Source: Lachnospiraceae bacterium
Lineage (GTDB): Bacteria; Bacillota; Clostridia; Lachnospirales; Lachnospiraceae
DNA length: 64,000 bases
Direction: 5' to 3'
Assembly: GCA_017938145.1 (NCBI GenBank)
Contig: JAGBCB010000036.1
Coordinates: forward strand, 1 to 64,000
Each line of letters starts with the position of its first letter. Within the stretch, counting starts at the first letter, position 1. Position numbers and translations under genes: made by a program. Below, piece after piece: positions 26,966-35,709 of the stretch. The notes beneath the pieces are model-generated. The model was not told the DNA's origin. It made no database searches and saw only the letters and a list, made by a program, of their open reading frames with translations.

Positions 26966-27008
26966 AAAACCCGGCAAAGAAGCAGCAGCTCTTCCCGCCG
27001 GGTTTTAT
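26966..27008 (-). terminator. Terminator of the sugar operon ending with the HAD gene
   Basis: A 10-bp stem (26966-26975/26997-27006) with A-tract flanks that give a U-run on the minus strand. Confidence 0.85.
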
Positions 27009-27054
27009 TTTATAACAACTTCTTCTGCGAATGGGCAGAAAAAGCAGGGTTTCA

Positions 27055-27909
27055 TCAACCTCCTAAATTAGCGAGGAATTCTTTTTTCTTGGTATCCTGG
27101 TAGTCTCCGCCATAGGTTCCGTCTTTTAACTTAGCAAGTCCGGTTTCCATGAGTTCCTGCCAGCTTTCCGGTTCTTTGTTTACCAAAATCGGGTAGTAGA
27201 AAACACCGTTTTTGTCGGCGGCATCGGAGTCACCCGGTGCGTCGCCTACCATCAGAACCTTGTCCGGTGCATAACCGTACTTTAACATTTCGGCGATGCA
27301 GTGGGCTTTGCTTCCTACATCCTGGGCAAGAACAATGTCTACGTGCGGAAGGAGACCGTGGGTGGTCCATTCTTCTTCCACCGCATCACGGTTGGCAGAA
27401 GAAACTACGGCAACGTCTGCAAAGATATGGGCAGCTGCCAGACCTTCCTTGGCACCGTCATATGGGACCTTTAAGTCTTCCGGCAAAGCTTCGATGCCGG
27501 CGTTAACGGCCTTGCTCCAGGAAAGGGCCTTTTCAAAGACCTTTTTTGCGGCCGGGTCGGTGGCTTCTTCGGCAGCTTTGCTTACACCGTCATTAGAAAG
27601 TGCAGGAGCAGTTTCTGCCCAGTGGACAAGTGCCTCAATTCCTTCAATTGGAGTGTAATCCTCGTTGATTTCTTTTAAACAGATGGCCAAAGCCTTGAAA
27701 CGGTTAATGCCACGGGTCATCTGGTAGAGATTGACTTCGTTCCAACGGAACAAAACAGGTTCTCTCCATTCTTCTAAGCCCCATTCGGTCACCATGCAGG
27801 GACCGAAACAGTGGAAATGTTTGCAGTCCATGGTATCCATAGCACAGCCATCGGAATCAACACAGACTAAATAGTCATGCTTTTTTGTAAATGTATCAAA
27901 TACAGACAT
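27055..27909 (-). CDS. HAD-superfamily hydrolase
   Basis: 284 residues. Motif I is DSDGCAMDTM near residues 18-27 (the nucleophile Asp and the second Asp are spaced as in phosphatases with DxDG), motif II is the Ser of VVSSANRD, and motif III/IV is MVGDAPGDSDAA. A large alpha-helical cap lies between motifs I and II. It probably removes phosphate from a sugar phosphate or small molecule. It lies 24 bp after the GH3 gene in the same operon, so a sugar phosphate from that pathway is likely, but no substrate can be named. Confidence 0.85.
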   Translation of the reverse strand: MSVFDTFTKKHDYLVCVDSDGCAMDTMDCKHFHCFGPCMVTEWGLEEWREPVLFRWNEVNLYQMTRGINRFKALAICLKEINEDYTPIEGIEALVHWAETAPALSNDGVSKAAEEATDPAAKKVFEKALSWSKAVNAGIEALPEDLKVPYDGAKEGLAAAHIFADVAVVSSANRDAVEEEWTTHGLLPHVDIVLAQDVGSKAHCIAEMLKYGYAPDKVLMVGDAPGDSDAADKNGVFYYPILVNKEPESWQELMETGLAKLKDGTYGGDYQDTKKKEFLANLGG

Positions 27910-27933
27910 AGTTTTCTCCTTTTGCTTCGCAAA

Positions 27934-29706
27934 TTAGAGTCTTGTGTCCCAAAGACCGCAGAAACTGTCAATAGGGTCTTTACCCTTGAAGGCTTCAGGT
28001 CCGGTAACGAGAGCATCTACCAGAGCATCCATTGTGTCGTCATTGCTATCGTAAGCGTTGATGTAGGTGCGGAGCATTGGAAGATGAGCTAACATGGTAG
28101 GAGAATTTACGCTGATGCCCACAACAGGAAGCTCGAATACATACCAAGGAATTTCACCGCCGCCCTTGCTGATACCAAAGGATGGACGGCCGTTAGGAAT
28201 GTCGCAAAGGGAAATAACGAGATCCTGCTCTGCCTTGAAATCTTCAATGGCATGCTTGCCCGCAAAGTACATATTTAAGGATGGCTTTTCGCCTGCAGCA
28301 ATTTGCTTTTTGATTTTCTCAATTGGGCTCTCGTAGATGAAAGCATCAAAGCCTTTGGCAATGAGACGGTCACGAAGCTTTTCTGCAGGAGTTGCTTTTG
28401 GAGCACCGCCACCCATAGCCATGGCAGCAAGAGCCATCAGAGGGTTGTCCGGTCCTTTGATGTGAACAATCATAATGCGTTTATGCTTAGATGGGTCTAA
28501 CGGAAGGGCGCCTTCGTCCTTATATTTAACCAGGGTCAGGGAATCTTCACTGATTTCTTTTGCCTTTGCCTTATAAGCAGGGTCAGTTAAAACTGCGAGA
28601 GCTTCTTCGTCCGGAACCAGTTCTTCCTTTGCTTTCTTGTGTAAGCCCATATGAGCCTTTAAACCAAGGATTCTGGTAAGGGCTTCAACCATTCTTTCTT
28701 CGGAAATTTTGCCGGTCTTGTAAGCGTCTAACATGGTTGCGTAATCTTCGTCCGGATCGTTGAAGAATAAGAACATATCGCAGCCTGCGTTAATGGAAGC
28801 CGGAAGCATTTCCTTACGGGTCATGCGGTCGGTCATACCAACCATGTGGGAAGCATCGGTAACAACCATGCCGTTGAAACCAAGCTTGTCACGAAGGAGA
28901 CCGGTCATGATTTCAGGACAGAGAGTAGCAGGGAGGAGTTCATCATCTTTAATATTAGGCTGAATACCCTGCATGTAAGTCTTCATCATAATGTGGCCGC
29001 CCATGATGGCGTCAAGGCCGTTATCGATAAGTGTCTTGTAAACGAGACCGAAGGACTTCATCCATTCTTCTTCGGATAAATCGTTGATATTGTTGGAAAT
29101 ATGGGCATCACGGAAGTCAAGACCGTTACCAGGGAAATGTTTTGCGGTACAAGCAAAACCGTCGATGGTGTGAAGACCGTCCATATATGCCTTACTCATA
29201 GCTGCACAGCGCTCAGGGTCATTACCGAAGGAACGGTTAATAACTTCTTCGTTTTCCCAGTACATGTGGATATCGCTGACCGGAGCAAAGGCCATGTTAC
29301 ATCCGATGGCAGCAGCTTGTTCGTTTGCCATACGGCCCAGGTCGTGGGCATACTGTACGTTGCGGGTAGCGCCGATTTTGATACCGTTACCGATGAAAGT
29401 ACCATCGCTGCAGGCACCGTTGCCGCCGCCTTCTGTATTACAAGCAATGAACACAGGAACCTTGGCATATTTCTGTAAGAGGCGGTTCTGGTCCTGGACC
29501 ATTTTACCCGGCATGTTGTTGTAACGGCAGCCGCCTAAGTGATACTTCTCCATTAACTCCTTTAAGTATTCTTCGGAATTTCCTGCGGTGAGCTGGAAGA
29601 ATAACTGACCAACCTTTTCTTCGTCGGTCATGGAAGCAATGGTGCTTTCTACCCACTTGATGTCCTCGTCAGAGAGAAGATATGGTTTTGCTTTTAAATC
29701 TACCAT
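27934..29706 (-). CDS. Glycoside hydrolase family 3, NagZ-type catalytic motif
   Basis: About 590 residues from the ATG at 29706 (AAAGGGG upstream; longer starts lack a site). There is no signal peptide, so it acts in the cytoplasm. The motif AKHFPGNGLDFRDAH (Lys 189, His 190, Asp 200, His 202) matches the KHFPGxG...DSH loop of GH3 beta-N-acetylglucosaminidases, whose Asp-His pair is the acid/base. The nucleophile Asp is in VVTDASHMVG (about 284). A second GH3 C-terminal domain follows, which NagZ of Gram-negatives lacks. It is transcribed with a GPH symporter and a HAD hydrolase. An exo-acting beta-N-acetylhexosaminidase or phosphorylase is likely; a beta-xylosidase or glucosidase is less likely. 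Confidence 0.82.
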   Translation of the reverse strand: MVDLKAKPYLLSDEDIKWVESTIASMTDEEKVGQLFFQLTAGNSEEYLKELMEKYHLGGCRYNNMPGKMVQDQNRLLQKYAKVPVFIACNTEGGGNGACSDGTFIGNGIKIGATRNVQYAHDLGRMANEQAAAIGCNMAFAPVSDIHMYWENEEVINRSFGNDPERCAAMSKAYMDGLHTIDGFACTAKHFPGNGLDFRDAHISNNINDLSEEEWMKSFGLVYKTLIDNGLDAIMGGHIMMKTYMQGIQPNIKDDELLPATLCPEIMTGLLRDKLGFNGMVVTDASHMVGMTDRMTRKEMLPASINAGCDMFLFFNDPDEDYATMLDAYKTGKISEERMVEALTRILGLKAHMGLHKKAKEELVPDEEALAVLTDPAYKAKAKEISEDSLTLVKYKDEGALPLDPSKHKRIMIVHIKGPDNPLMALAAMAMGGGAPKATPAEKLRDRLIAKGFDAFIYESPIEKIKKQIAAGEKPSLNMYFAGKHAIEDFKAEQDLVISLCDIPNGRPSFGISKGGGEIPWYVFELPVVGISVNSPTMLAHLPMLRTYINAYDSNDDTMDALVDALVTGPEAFKGKDPIDSFCGLWDTRL

Positions 29707-29734
29707 TATTTTGTAAGCCCCTTTCATAATATGT

Positions 29735-31201
29735 CTATTTTGCTGCAAGCTCATTGCAGATACGTTCATATTCTTCTTCGTCCAGCGTGTACTTTTTCTG
29801 ATACAGGAAGTAGGAGATTAGCATAAGTACACAAGGAAGAATTGTCATGCAGATAAGTAAGCCGGTGGACTGACTGCTTTGTACTCCGGCCATTACTGTT
29901 TCGATAGAACTAAGCTTTGCCGCTTCTGTGATAGTGCCGTTTGCTGCCGCACTTTCCAAATCGGAAATCCGGTTGGTGATGTCGGTAACACCAAACAGCA
30001 TATAGCTGGCGGAGGTAATAACCACAATCAGTGCAGAAGACATCTTGGTAAAGAACGGGCGGACGGAAGCAATAATGGCTTCGTCACGGTGGCCGGTTTT
30101 ATATTCGTTGTATTCTACGGTATTTATAATGGAAATCATCATAACCAGGTAGTAGCAGTACTGACCAAAGTTAGACAGCATATAACCGATAACCAGTACC
30201 CAGAAAGCGATGCCTGTCGGTACAAAGCGGGACAGAATCATTAGTACATAGCCGATAACGGAGATAATAGCCATTATGGTCATAAGCGGCTTTCTCTTGA
30301 TTTTCTTGGAAATGGCAGGGTAGAAAATCATGAGGAAAGCGGTTGCGGACATGCCAACGGTGGTAAAGATGGAGTATAAGCCGCCATCGTAGCCGAAGGT
30401 AAAGTAAATGTAAGTGGACCCAAGACCGCCTACCACAAGACCGTTACCGATTTGCTGAATCAGGAAAATGATGGCAATCCAGCGGAGCTGGTCATTTGCC
30501 TTTACTGTTTGGATAATTTTCTTTAAACCGGCACCATCTTTCTCTGCTTTTGGTTTTGGTGCTTCGCGGTGCTCTTTTACGCCAAAGAGGGTGAAGCACA
30601 AAAATAATGGTGCTAAAATGTTGATAATTATGGCAATAACGGCGTAAGCTTTATTGGCGCTGCCACCGATAGTCATGCTGCCGGTGGTAAACATCGGAAT
30701 TAAGATGGAGGCCAGTGTGCCGCCGATGCCTGCACATAAGGTTGCCTTGGAAGTAAACTGGTCGCGGGCTGCTGCATCAGAGCCAAGCGCCGGAATCAGG
30801 CCCCAGTAGGAAATGTCATGCATGGTATAAGCAATACTGAAAGTAAAATAGAAAACGCCAAACAGGATGATGAAATTCCAACCTGTGAGGTTGGTGGAAA
30901 ATACCATGGTAACCACTACGGAGGTAAGTAAAATGCCGATAACCAGCCATGGTTTGAACTTGCCCCACTTGGAACGTGTGCCTTCAATAATATTACCCAT
31001 AATCGGGTCGTTTAATGCGTCAAACACGCGGGCAATTACCATAATGGCGGTAACTGCAGCTAATTGTGCGGCTGTTAAACCTTTAGTAAACATAATGTAG
31101 GTTAACAAAAAGTTGGTAACGAGACAGTATACCATGTCCCGGCCGATGGTACCCAATGGAAACATCAAGAGGTTCCGTTTGCGCTGCTTTAGCTCTTCCA
31201 T
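29735..31201 (-). CDS. GPH-family (glycoside-pentoside-hexuronide) sugar:cation symporter
   Basis: 488 residues from the ATG at 31201 (AAGGAGA 7 bp upstream). Twelve membrane helices and the MelB/GPH marks are seen: DALNDPIMGNIIEGTRSKWG near the N-terminus and EYNEYKTGHRDEAI in the central loop region. It would import an oligosaccharide with Na+ or H+. It is the first gene of an operon with the GH3 enzyme 28 bp downstream, and its promoter is divergent from that of the GH10 xylanase. The transported sugar could be a xylo- or amino-sugar oligosaccharide. Confidence 0.92.
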   Translation of the reverse strand: MEELKQRKRNLLMFPLGTIGRDMVYCLVTNFLLTYIMFTKGLTAAQLAAVTAIMVIARVFDALNDPIMGNIIEGTRSKWGKFKPWLVIGILLTSVVVTMVFSTNLTGWNFIILFGVFYFTFSIAYTMHDISYWGLIPALGSDAAARDQFTSKATLCAGIGGTLASILIPMFTTGSMTIGGSANKAYAVIAIIINILAPLFLCFTLFGVKEHREAPKPKAEKDGAGLKKIIQTVKANDQLRWIAIIFLIQQIGNGLVVGGLGSTYIYFTFGYDGGLYSIFTTVGMSATAFLMIFYPAISKKIKRKPLMTIMAIISVIGYVLMILSRFVPTGIAFWVLVIGYMLSNFGQYCYYLVMMISIINTVEYNEYKTGHRDEAIIASVRPFFTKMSSALIVVITSASYMLFGVTDITNRISDLESAAANGTITEAAKLSSIETVMAGVQSSQSTGLLICMTILPCVLMLISYFLYQKKYTLDEEEYERICNELAAK

Positions 31202-31247
31202 AGACAAATCTCCTTGTTTTTTCTCTTTTTGTATAATATTATAGTCC

Positions 31248-31276
31248 ATTATACCATAATTTTGCGAATATATCAA
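31248..31276 (-). promoter_or_regulatory. Promoter of the GPH symporter operon
   Basis: Minus strand TTGATA (31276-31271), exactly 17 bp, TATAAT (31253-31248). It is close to consensus and lies about 45 bp before the start codon. Confidence 0.75.
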
Positions 31277-31360
31277 TTTCTGAATACAATATGTCATTGA
31301 ATTTTTACAATAACGTGCGATACTAAAATTAGGAGAGTATATGCATAGGAGGAAGTTTGT

Positions 31361-32404
31361 ATGAGTTTAAAACAGGCATATGAACCATATTTTAAAATCG
31401 GTACTTCCGTTTCCTGGAGAAATCTGGAGTCCGAACAGGCAAAAGATGAGTTAAAAAAGCATTATAGCAGTATCACTGCAGAAAACGGCATGAAGCCAAT
31501 GTTTTATTTGGATAAAGAAGCCAATCAGGCGAATCCTGAGAAATACAAGTCAGAACCGGCGCTGAAGTTTGATATCCCAAGAAAGTTTTTGGACTTTGCT
31601 AAAGAAAACGGTCTGGCACTCCGCGGTCATGTTCTGGTATGGCATAATCAAACCCCGTTCTGGTTCTTTAAAGAAAACTACGAAGATGATATGGAAGCAC
31701 CTTGGGCGGACAAAGAAACCATGCTTGCCCGTATGGAGCATATGATTAAAGGCGTGCTTACCTTTGTGCAGACCGAGTATCCGGGTCTTGTTTATGCCTG
31801 GGACGTGGTAAATGAGGCTGTAGAAGAACGGGAGGAGCAGGGCTGGAGACAAAGATCCGGCTGGTATCAGACCATAGGTGAAGAGTTCCTGCTTTATGCA
31901 TTCCGTTTTGCAAGAAAGTATGCTGCAGAAGGCGTGAAGCTGTTTTATAACGATTATAATACAATGCTGCCGTTTAAGAGGGACTTTATTTGCGAAAATA
32001 TTTTAAAACCATTGGTTGCTGAAGGCCTGGTTGATGGTATGGGTATGCAGTCACACCTTGTATTGGGAGCACACAGTCTGGTTGATTATGAGAAGGCTTT
32101 GCACCGTTATGGAAGCTTTGGCTTGGAAGTACAGATTACAGAATTAGACATTCATGTAACAGATCCGTCAGAAAAGGGTATGAAGGAACTGGCAGATGCT
32201 TACGGAGAATTGTTCCGTATTCTCTTAAGGGCGAAGAAGGAAGGTAAGGCTAACGTAACAAGTGTTACCTTCTGGGGCATGAAGGATGACGAAAGCTGGT
32301 TAACCGGCTTCCGCAGGGAAAAGAGTTATCCGATGCTGTTCGATGATAATTATGGAGAAAAGGCTGCGTATCATGCAGTTATAAAGGCTGTAGAGGAAGT
32401 TTAA
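31361..32404 (+). CDS. Glycoside hydrolase family 10 endo-1,4-beta-xylanase (cytoplasmic)
   Basis: 347 residues, a single GH10 barrel. The acid/base Glu is in WDVVNEAVEE (residue 152) and the nucleophile Glu in VQITELDIHV (residue 261); GHVLVWHNQTPFWF is the substrate-binding loop. No signal peptide or carbohydrate-binding module is present, so it acts inside the cell on imported xylo-oligosaccharides, as do other intracellular GH10 enzymes. The start follows AGGAGGAA. It is divergent from the GPH symporter operon and probably co-regulated with it. Confidence 0.95.
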   Translation: MSLKQAYEPYFKIGTSVSWRNLESEQAKDELKKHYSSITAENGMKPMFYLDKEANQANPEKYKSEPALKFDIPRKFLDFAKENGLALRGHVLVWHNQTPFWFFKENYEDDMEAPWADKETMLARMEHMIKGVLTFVQTEYPGLVYAWDVVNEAVEEREEQGWRQRSGWYQTIGEEFLLYAFRFARKYAAEGVKLFYNDYNTMLPFKRDFICENILKPLVAEGLVDGMGMQSHLVLGAHSLVDYEKALHRYGSFGLEVQITELDIHVTDPSEKGMKELADAYGELFRILLRAKKEGKANVTSVTFWGMKDDESWLTGFRREKSYPMLFDDNYGEKAAYHAVIKAVEEV

Positions 32405-32443
32405 TAGGCTACGTAGCCACGCTTGTCATCCATAAAGTAATGG

Positions 32444-32605
32444 AAATGGTCTGAGAGCAGGCATAACACTCCTCTTATTGTTTCGCTTCGCGCTCCAATA
32501 AGCGTATGTTATTCCTTCAAATAGTCAAAAATAAGAAAAGATGCTGGAGCACAAACAAGTTTGCGCCCAGCATCTTTTTTATTTCTGACTGCTCTCAGTC
32601 CATTT
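32444..32605. terminator. Three-way-junction spacer between convergent genes, with terminator hairpin
   Basis: Outer arms 32444-32460 and 32589-32605 pair at 16 of 17 positions and enclose two hairpins: one of about 49 nt around 32463-32511 and a GC-rich terminator with arms AAAAGATGCTGG (about 32537) and CCAGCATCTTTT ending in a T-run. The spacer lies between the stop codons of the GH10 and guaA genes. Confidence 0.65.
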
Positions 32606-32606
32606 A

Positions 32607-33590
32607 TCACTCCCATTCGATTGTTGCCGGTCCCTTAGGGCTGAGGTCGTATAATACACGACATACGCCAGGAACTTCAGCTAAGATACGGATGGTAATC
32701 TTCTTTAAGATTTCGTAGTCGATTTCAGGAACGGTAGCAGTCATAGCATCTACGGTGTTGACAGCACGGATAATTACCGGCCAGTCAAAGACGCGCTTGC
32801 CGTTTCTAACACCGGTGGAACGGAAATCCGGAACAACGGTGAAGAACTGCCATACCTTGTCGGTAAGACCTGCCTTGTCGAACTCTTCGCGAAGGATAGC
32901 GTCGGATTCACGGAGTGCATGGAGACGGTCTCTTGTGATGGCACCGGTACAACGAACACCAAGACCAGGGCCAGGGAATGGCTGACGGTCAACCATTTCA
33001 ATAGGAAGGCCAAGTGCCTTACCTACTACACGAACCTCATCTTTATATAATAACTTAACAGGCTCAACTAAGCCTTCAAACTGCATGTCCTCAGGAAGAC
33101 CGCCAACGTTGTGGTGTGCCTTAACACCGTCGCTCTCTAAGATGTCAGGATAAATGGTACCCTGTGCAAGGAAGGAGATGCCTTCTAACTTACGTGCTTC
33201 TTCTTCAAATACACGAACGAATTCGCCACCGATGATTTTTCTCTTTGTTTCAGGTTCTTCTACATCAACCAGCTTGTCTAAGAAACGGTCGGTAGCATCA
33301 ATATAAATAAGGTTTGCATCTAACTGGTTACGGAAAACTTCTACAACGTTTTCACTCTCACCCTTACGCATTAAACCGTGGTTTACGTGTACGCAAACCA
33401 GCTGCTTGCCGATAGCCTTGATTAAAAGTGCGGCAACAACAGAGCTGTCTACGCCGCCAGACAGTGCTAATAATACTTTTTTGTCGCCAACCTGTGCACG
33501 AACAGCAGCGACCTGTTCATCGATGAACTTTGCAGCAAGTTCAGGTGTGGTAATACGTTCCATAGTTTCCGGTCTCTTGTTAGAATCCAT
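32607..33590 (-). CDS. guaA: GMP synthase, ATP pyrophosphatase subunit (no glutaminase domain)
   Basis: 327 residues: the N-type ATP pyrophosphatase domain with P-loop SGGVDSS (44-50) and the C-terminal dimerisation domain with RQPFPGPGLGVR and the terminal KGPATIEWE. Full-length bacterial GuaA is about 515 residues and begins with a class I glutamine amidotransferase, which is missing here. Either a separate glutaminase subunit (as in archaea) is encoded elsewhere or the enzyme uses ammonia. It converts XMP to GMP. The start has GGAGG 10 bp upstream. The 5' region shows no purine riboswitch and no upstream amidotransferase ORF. Confidence 0.93.
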   Translation of the reverse strand: MDSNKRPETMERITTPELAAKFIDEQVAAVRAQVGDKKVLLALSGGVDSSVVAALLIKAIGKQLVCVHVNHGLMRKGESENVVEVFRNQLDANLIYIDATDRFLDKLVDVEEPETKRKIIGGEFVRVFEEEARKLEGISFLAQGTIYPDILESDGVKAHHNVGGLPEDMQFEGLVEPVKLLYKDEVRVVGKALGLPIEMVDRQPFPGPGLGVRCTGAITRDRLHALRESDAILREEFDKAGLTDKVWQFFTVVPDFRSTGVRNGKRVFDWPVIIRAVNTVDAMTATVPEIDYEILKKITIRILAEVPGVCRVLYDLSPKGPATIEWE

Positions 33591-33746
33591 GATAACCTGT
33601 CCTCCATTTTAATATAAAATATGTATTGCAAAAAACTGTCGGAAATCATTCCGAAAAAAAGATAGGAATATTATAATCAATGTTTTCCAAGAAATCAACA
33701 ATTTTTTTCTTCTTAATAAAATTAGTTTTGCCAATAAAAAGTTTTC

Positions 33747-33776
33747 TTGCGTATAAGGGTATATTTATAGTAAAAT
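33747..33776 (+). promoter_or_regulatory. Promoter of the zinc-ribbon gene
   Basis: TTGCGT (33747-33752), 18 bp, TAAAAT (33771-33776), about 38 bp before the start. Confidence 0.5.
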
Positions 33777-33813
33777 ATAGGTGTAAGGACAAGCCGAAAA
33801 GGAGGAAATGCTT

Positions 33814-34272
33814 ATGACCGAAAAAGATAAGAAAGTATTAGAAAACGTGTTCCTCGCAAACCGACCAATATCCTGTAAAAAATGTAACGGTAAGCTGTTT
33901 TACATGGGTGGCGGCAAGTATAAATGCCATCCGTGCGATGAGGAATACTATGATGATTTTGGTAAAGTTAAGGAATTTTTGGAGGAACGGGGCTCGGCTC
34001 CTGCCATACTGATTTCCGAACATACCGGAGTCCGGATGGAACTGATTGATTTGTTCCTGCGTACCGGTAAACTGGAAATTATTGAAAATTCCAAGTTTTA
34101 CATCAGTTGCGAAAAGTGTGGATGTGCCATCCGTTACGGCCGGTATTGTCCGCATTGTTCCAGAGAAATTTTTGGCGGCATTATGGCCATGTTCCACGAA
34201 GATGTGGGAGAGTGCCCAAAGAAGAATCCAAAGAAAAACGTGCCTAAAGTGCATTTTTTTAAGAAAAATTAG
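33814..34272 (+). CDS. Zinc-ribbon/helical protein resembling YvyF flagellar-operon proteins
   Basis: About 152 residues. I take the ATG at 33814 because the AAAAGGAGG site is 8 bp upstream; the ATG at 33808 would be only 2 bp from it. Two zinc-ribbon halves are seen: CKKC...CHPC near residues 20-40 and CEKC...CPHC near 100-115. Between them the helical stretch FGKVKEFLEERG...EHTGVRMELIDLFLRTGKLEI resembles the YvyF/TIGR03826 fold. No flagellar genes are nearby, so a role in flagella is not supported; a nucleic-acid- or protein-binding adaptor is possible. It precedes an NSS transporter by about 35 bp. Confidence 0.65.
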   Translation: MTEKDKKVLENVFLANRPISCKKCNGKLFYMGGGKYKCHPCDEEYYDDFGKVKEFLEERGSAPAILISEHTGVRMELIDLFLRTGKLEIIENSKFYISCEKCGCAIRYGRYCPHCSREIFGGIMAMFHEDVGECPKKNPKKNVPKVHFFKKN

Positions 34273-34307
34273 TATATACTAAAAAGGGAAAGTGAGAATA
34301 ACAAATT

Positions 34308-35663
34308 ATGCAAAGAGAGCGTCTGGGAAGCAGACTTGGCTTCCTTTTACTTAGTGCGGGCTGCGCCATCGGAATCGGCAACGTATGGAAGTTTCCATAC
34401 ATGGTTGGACAGTACGGTGGCGGAGCCTTCGTGCTCATTTATATCTTCTTTTTAATTGCGCTGGGAGTTCCGGTAATGACCATGGAATTTGCTATCGGAC
34501 GTGCCAGTCAAAAGAGCCCTGTAAAATTTTATCAGGAGCTGGAGCCAAAGGGCAGTAAGTGGCATATTCATGGGTATGTGTGTCTGTTGGGCAACTATCT
34601 TCTTCTCATGTTTTATACCAGCGTGGCAGGGTGGCTGTTGCAGTATTTCGTGAATACTGCCGGTGGAAAATTTTCGGGGTTAGATACCGTCGCAATAAAA
34701 ACTGCTTACGAAACTATGTTGACAGAACCGGCAACCTTGCTGGTTTATGTGGCAAGCACCATCCTTTTGGCTGTAGTGGTATGTTCCTTTGGCGTAAAAA
34801 ACGGTTTGGAGCGTATCACCAAATGGATGATGTTAGTACTGTTAGGCATTATGCTGGTACTCGCCATCAATAGCATCACCCTGGAAGGCAGTGGGGAAGG
34901 CCTTCGCTTTTATTTATTACCAAATATTGAGCGAATGAAACAGGTGGGCATCGGTAATATTATCGTTGGAGCAATGAATCAGGCATTTTTTACGCTCAGC
35001 ATCGGCATGGGAAGTATGGCTATATTCGGAAGCTATATCGGTAAAGAACGTGCTCTTATGGGGGAAGCGGTGCATGTGGCGGTGTTAGACACCTTCGTGG
35101 CATTTGCCTCGGGACTTATTATTTTCCCGGCATGTATGGCTTATGGAGTACAGGTCGACAGCGGAAAAAGTCTGATATTTATCACATTACCAAATATATT
35201 CAACAACCTTCCTTTAGGAAGAGTATGGGGCAGCCTGTTTTTCGTTTTTATGTCCTTTGCGGCATTATCCACTGTACTTGCGGTGTTTGAAAACCTGGTG
35301 TCCTGTACCATGGATTTATTTGGCTGGGGAAGAAAAAAGGCCTGCCTCTTAAACGGCGTGCTGCTGTTCCTTCTGTCCATTCCGTGTGTACTTGGCTTTA
35401 ACTTATGGAAAGCATTTGAACCGATGGGTTCTGGCAGCAATGTAATGGATTTGGAGGATTTTATAGTAAGCAATCTGATTCTTCCCCTGGGCTCCTTAAT
35501 CTATGTTATATTCTGTACCACCCGTTACGGCTGGGGCTGGAAGCATTTCGTGGCGGAAGCAAGCGAAGGCAGTGGCATCAAGGTGGCAGCCTGGATGCGT
35601 GGCTATATGACCTTTGTACTGCCTGTAATTTTGATTGTAATATTCCTTGTTGGAATTTTATAA
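34308..35663 (+). CDS. Sodium-dependent transporter, NSS/SNF family
   Basis: 451 residues with 11-12 membrane helices. The N-terminal mark SRLGFLLLSAGCAIGIGNVWKF-like region contains the Na+-binding turn GCAIGIGNVW, and ENL/SFAALSTVLAVFEN in helix 8 is typical. Family members (LeuT, TnaT, MhsT) take up amino acids with Na+. It is followed after 46 bp by a GH13 alpha-glucosidase gene, with no terminator between them, though a functional link is not obvious. Confidence 0.93.
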   Translation: MQRERLGSRLGFLLLSAGCAIGIGNVWKFPYMVGQYGGGAFVLIYIFFLIALGVPVMTMEFAIGRASQKSPVKFYQELEPKGSKWHIHGYVCLLGNYLLLMFYTSVAGWLLQYFVNTAGGKFSGLDTVAIKTAYETMLTEPATLLVYVASTILLAVVVCSFGVKNGLERITKWMMLVLLGIMLVLAINSITLEGSGEGLRFYLLPNIERMKQVGIGNIIVGAMNQAFFTLSIGMGSMAIFGSYIGKERALMGEAVHVAVLDTFVAFASGLIIFPACMAYGVQVDSGKSLIFITLPNIFNNLPLGRVWGSLFFVFMSFAALSTVLAVFENLVSCTMDLFGWGRKKACLLNGVLLFLLSIPCVLGFNLWKAFEPMGSGSNVMDLEDFIVSNLILPLGSLIYVIFCTTRYGWGWKHFVAEASEGSGIKVAAWMRGYMTFVLPVILIVIFLVGIL

Positions 35664-35709
35664 AACGATAGGCTGAATAGTTACGTTATACAAAAGAGAA
35701 GGGAATACA

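Noticed and set aside
33600-33790. Possible purine riboswitch upstream of guaA
   Set aside because: The core TATA-N-GGG pseudoknot loops and conserved junction were not found; the region is only AT-rich.
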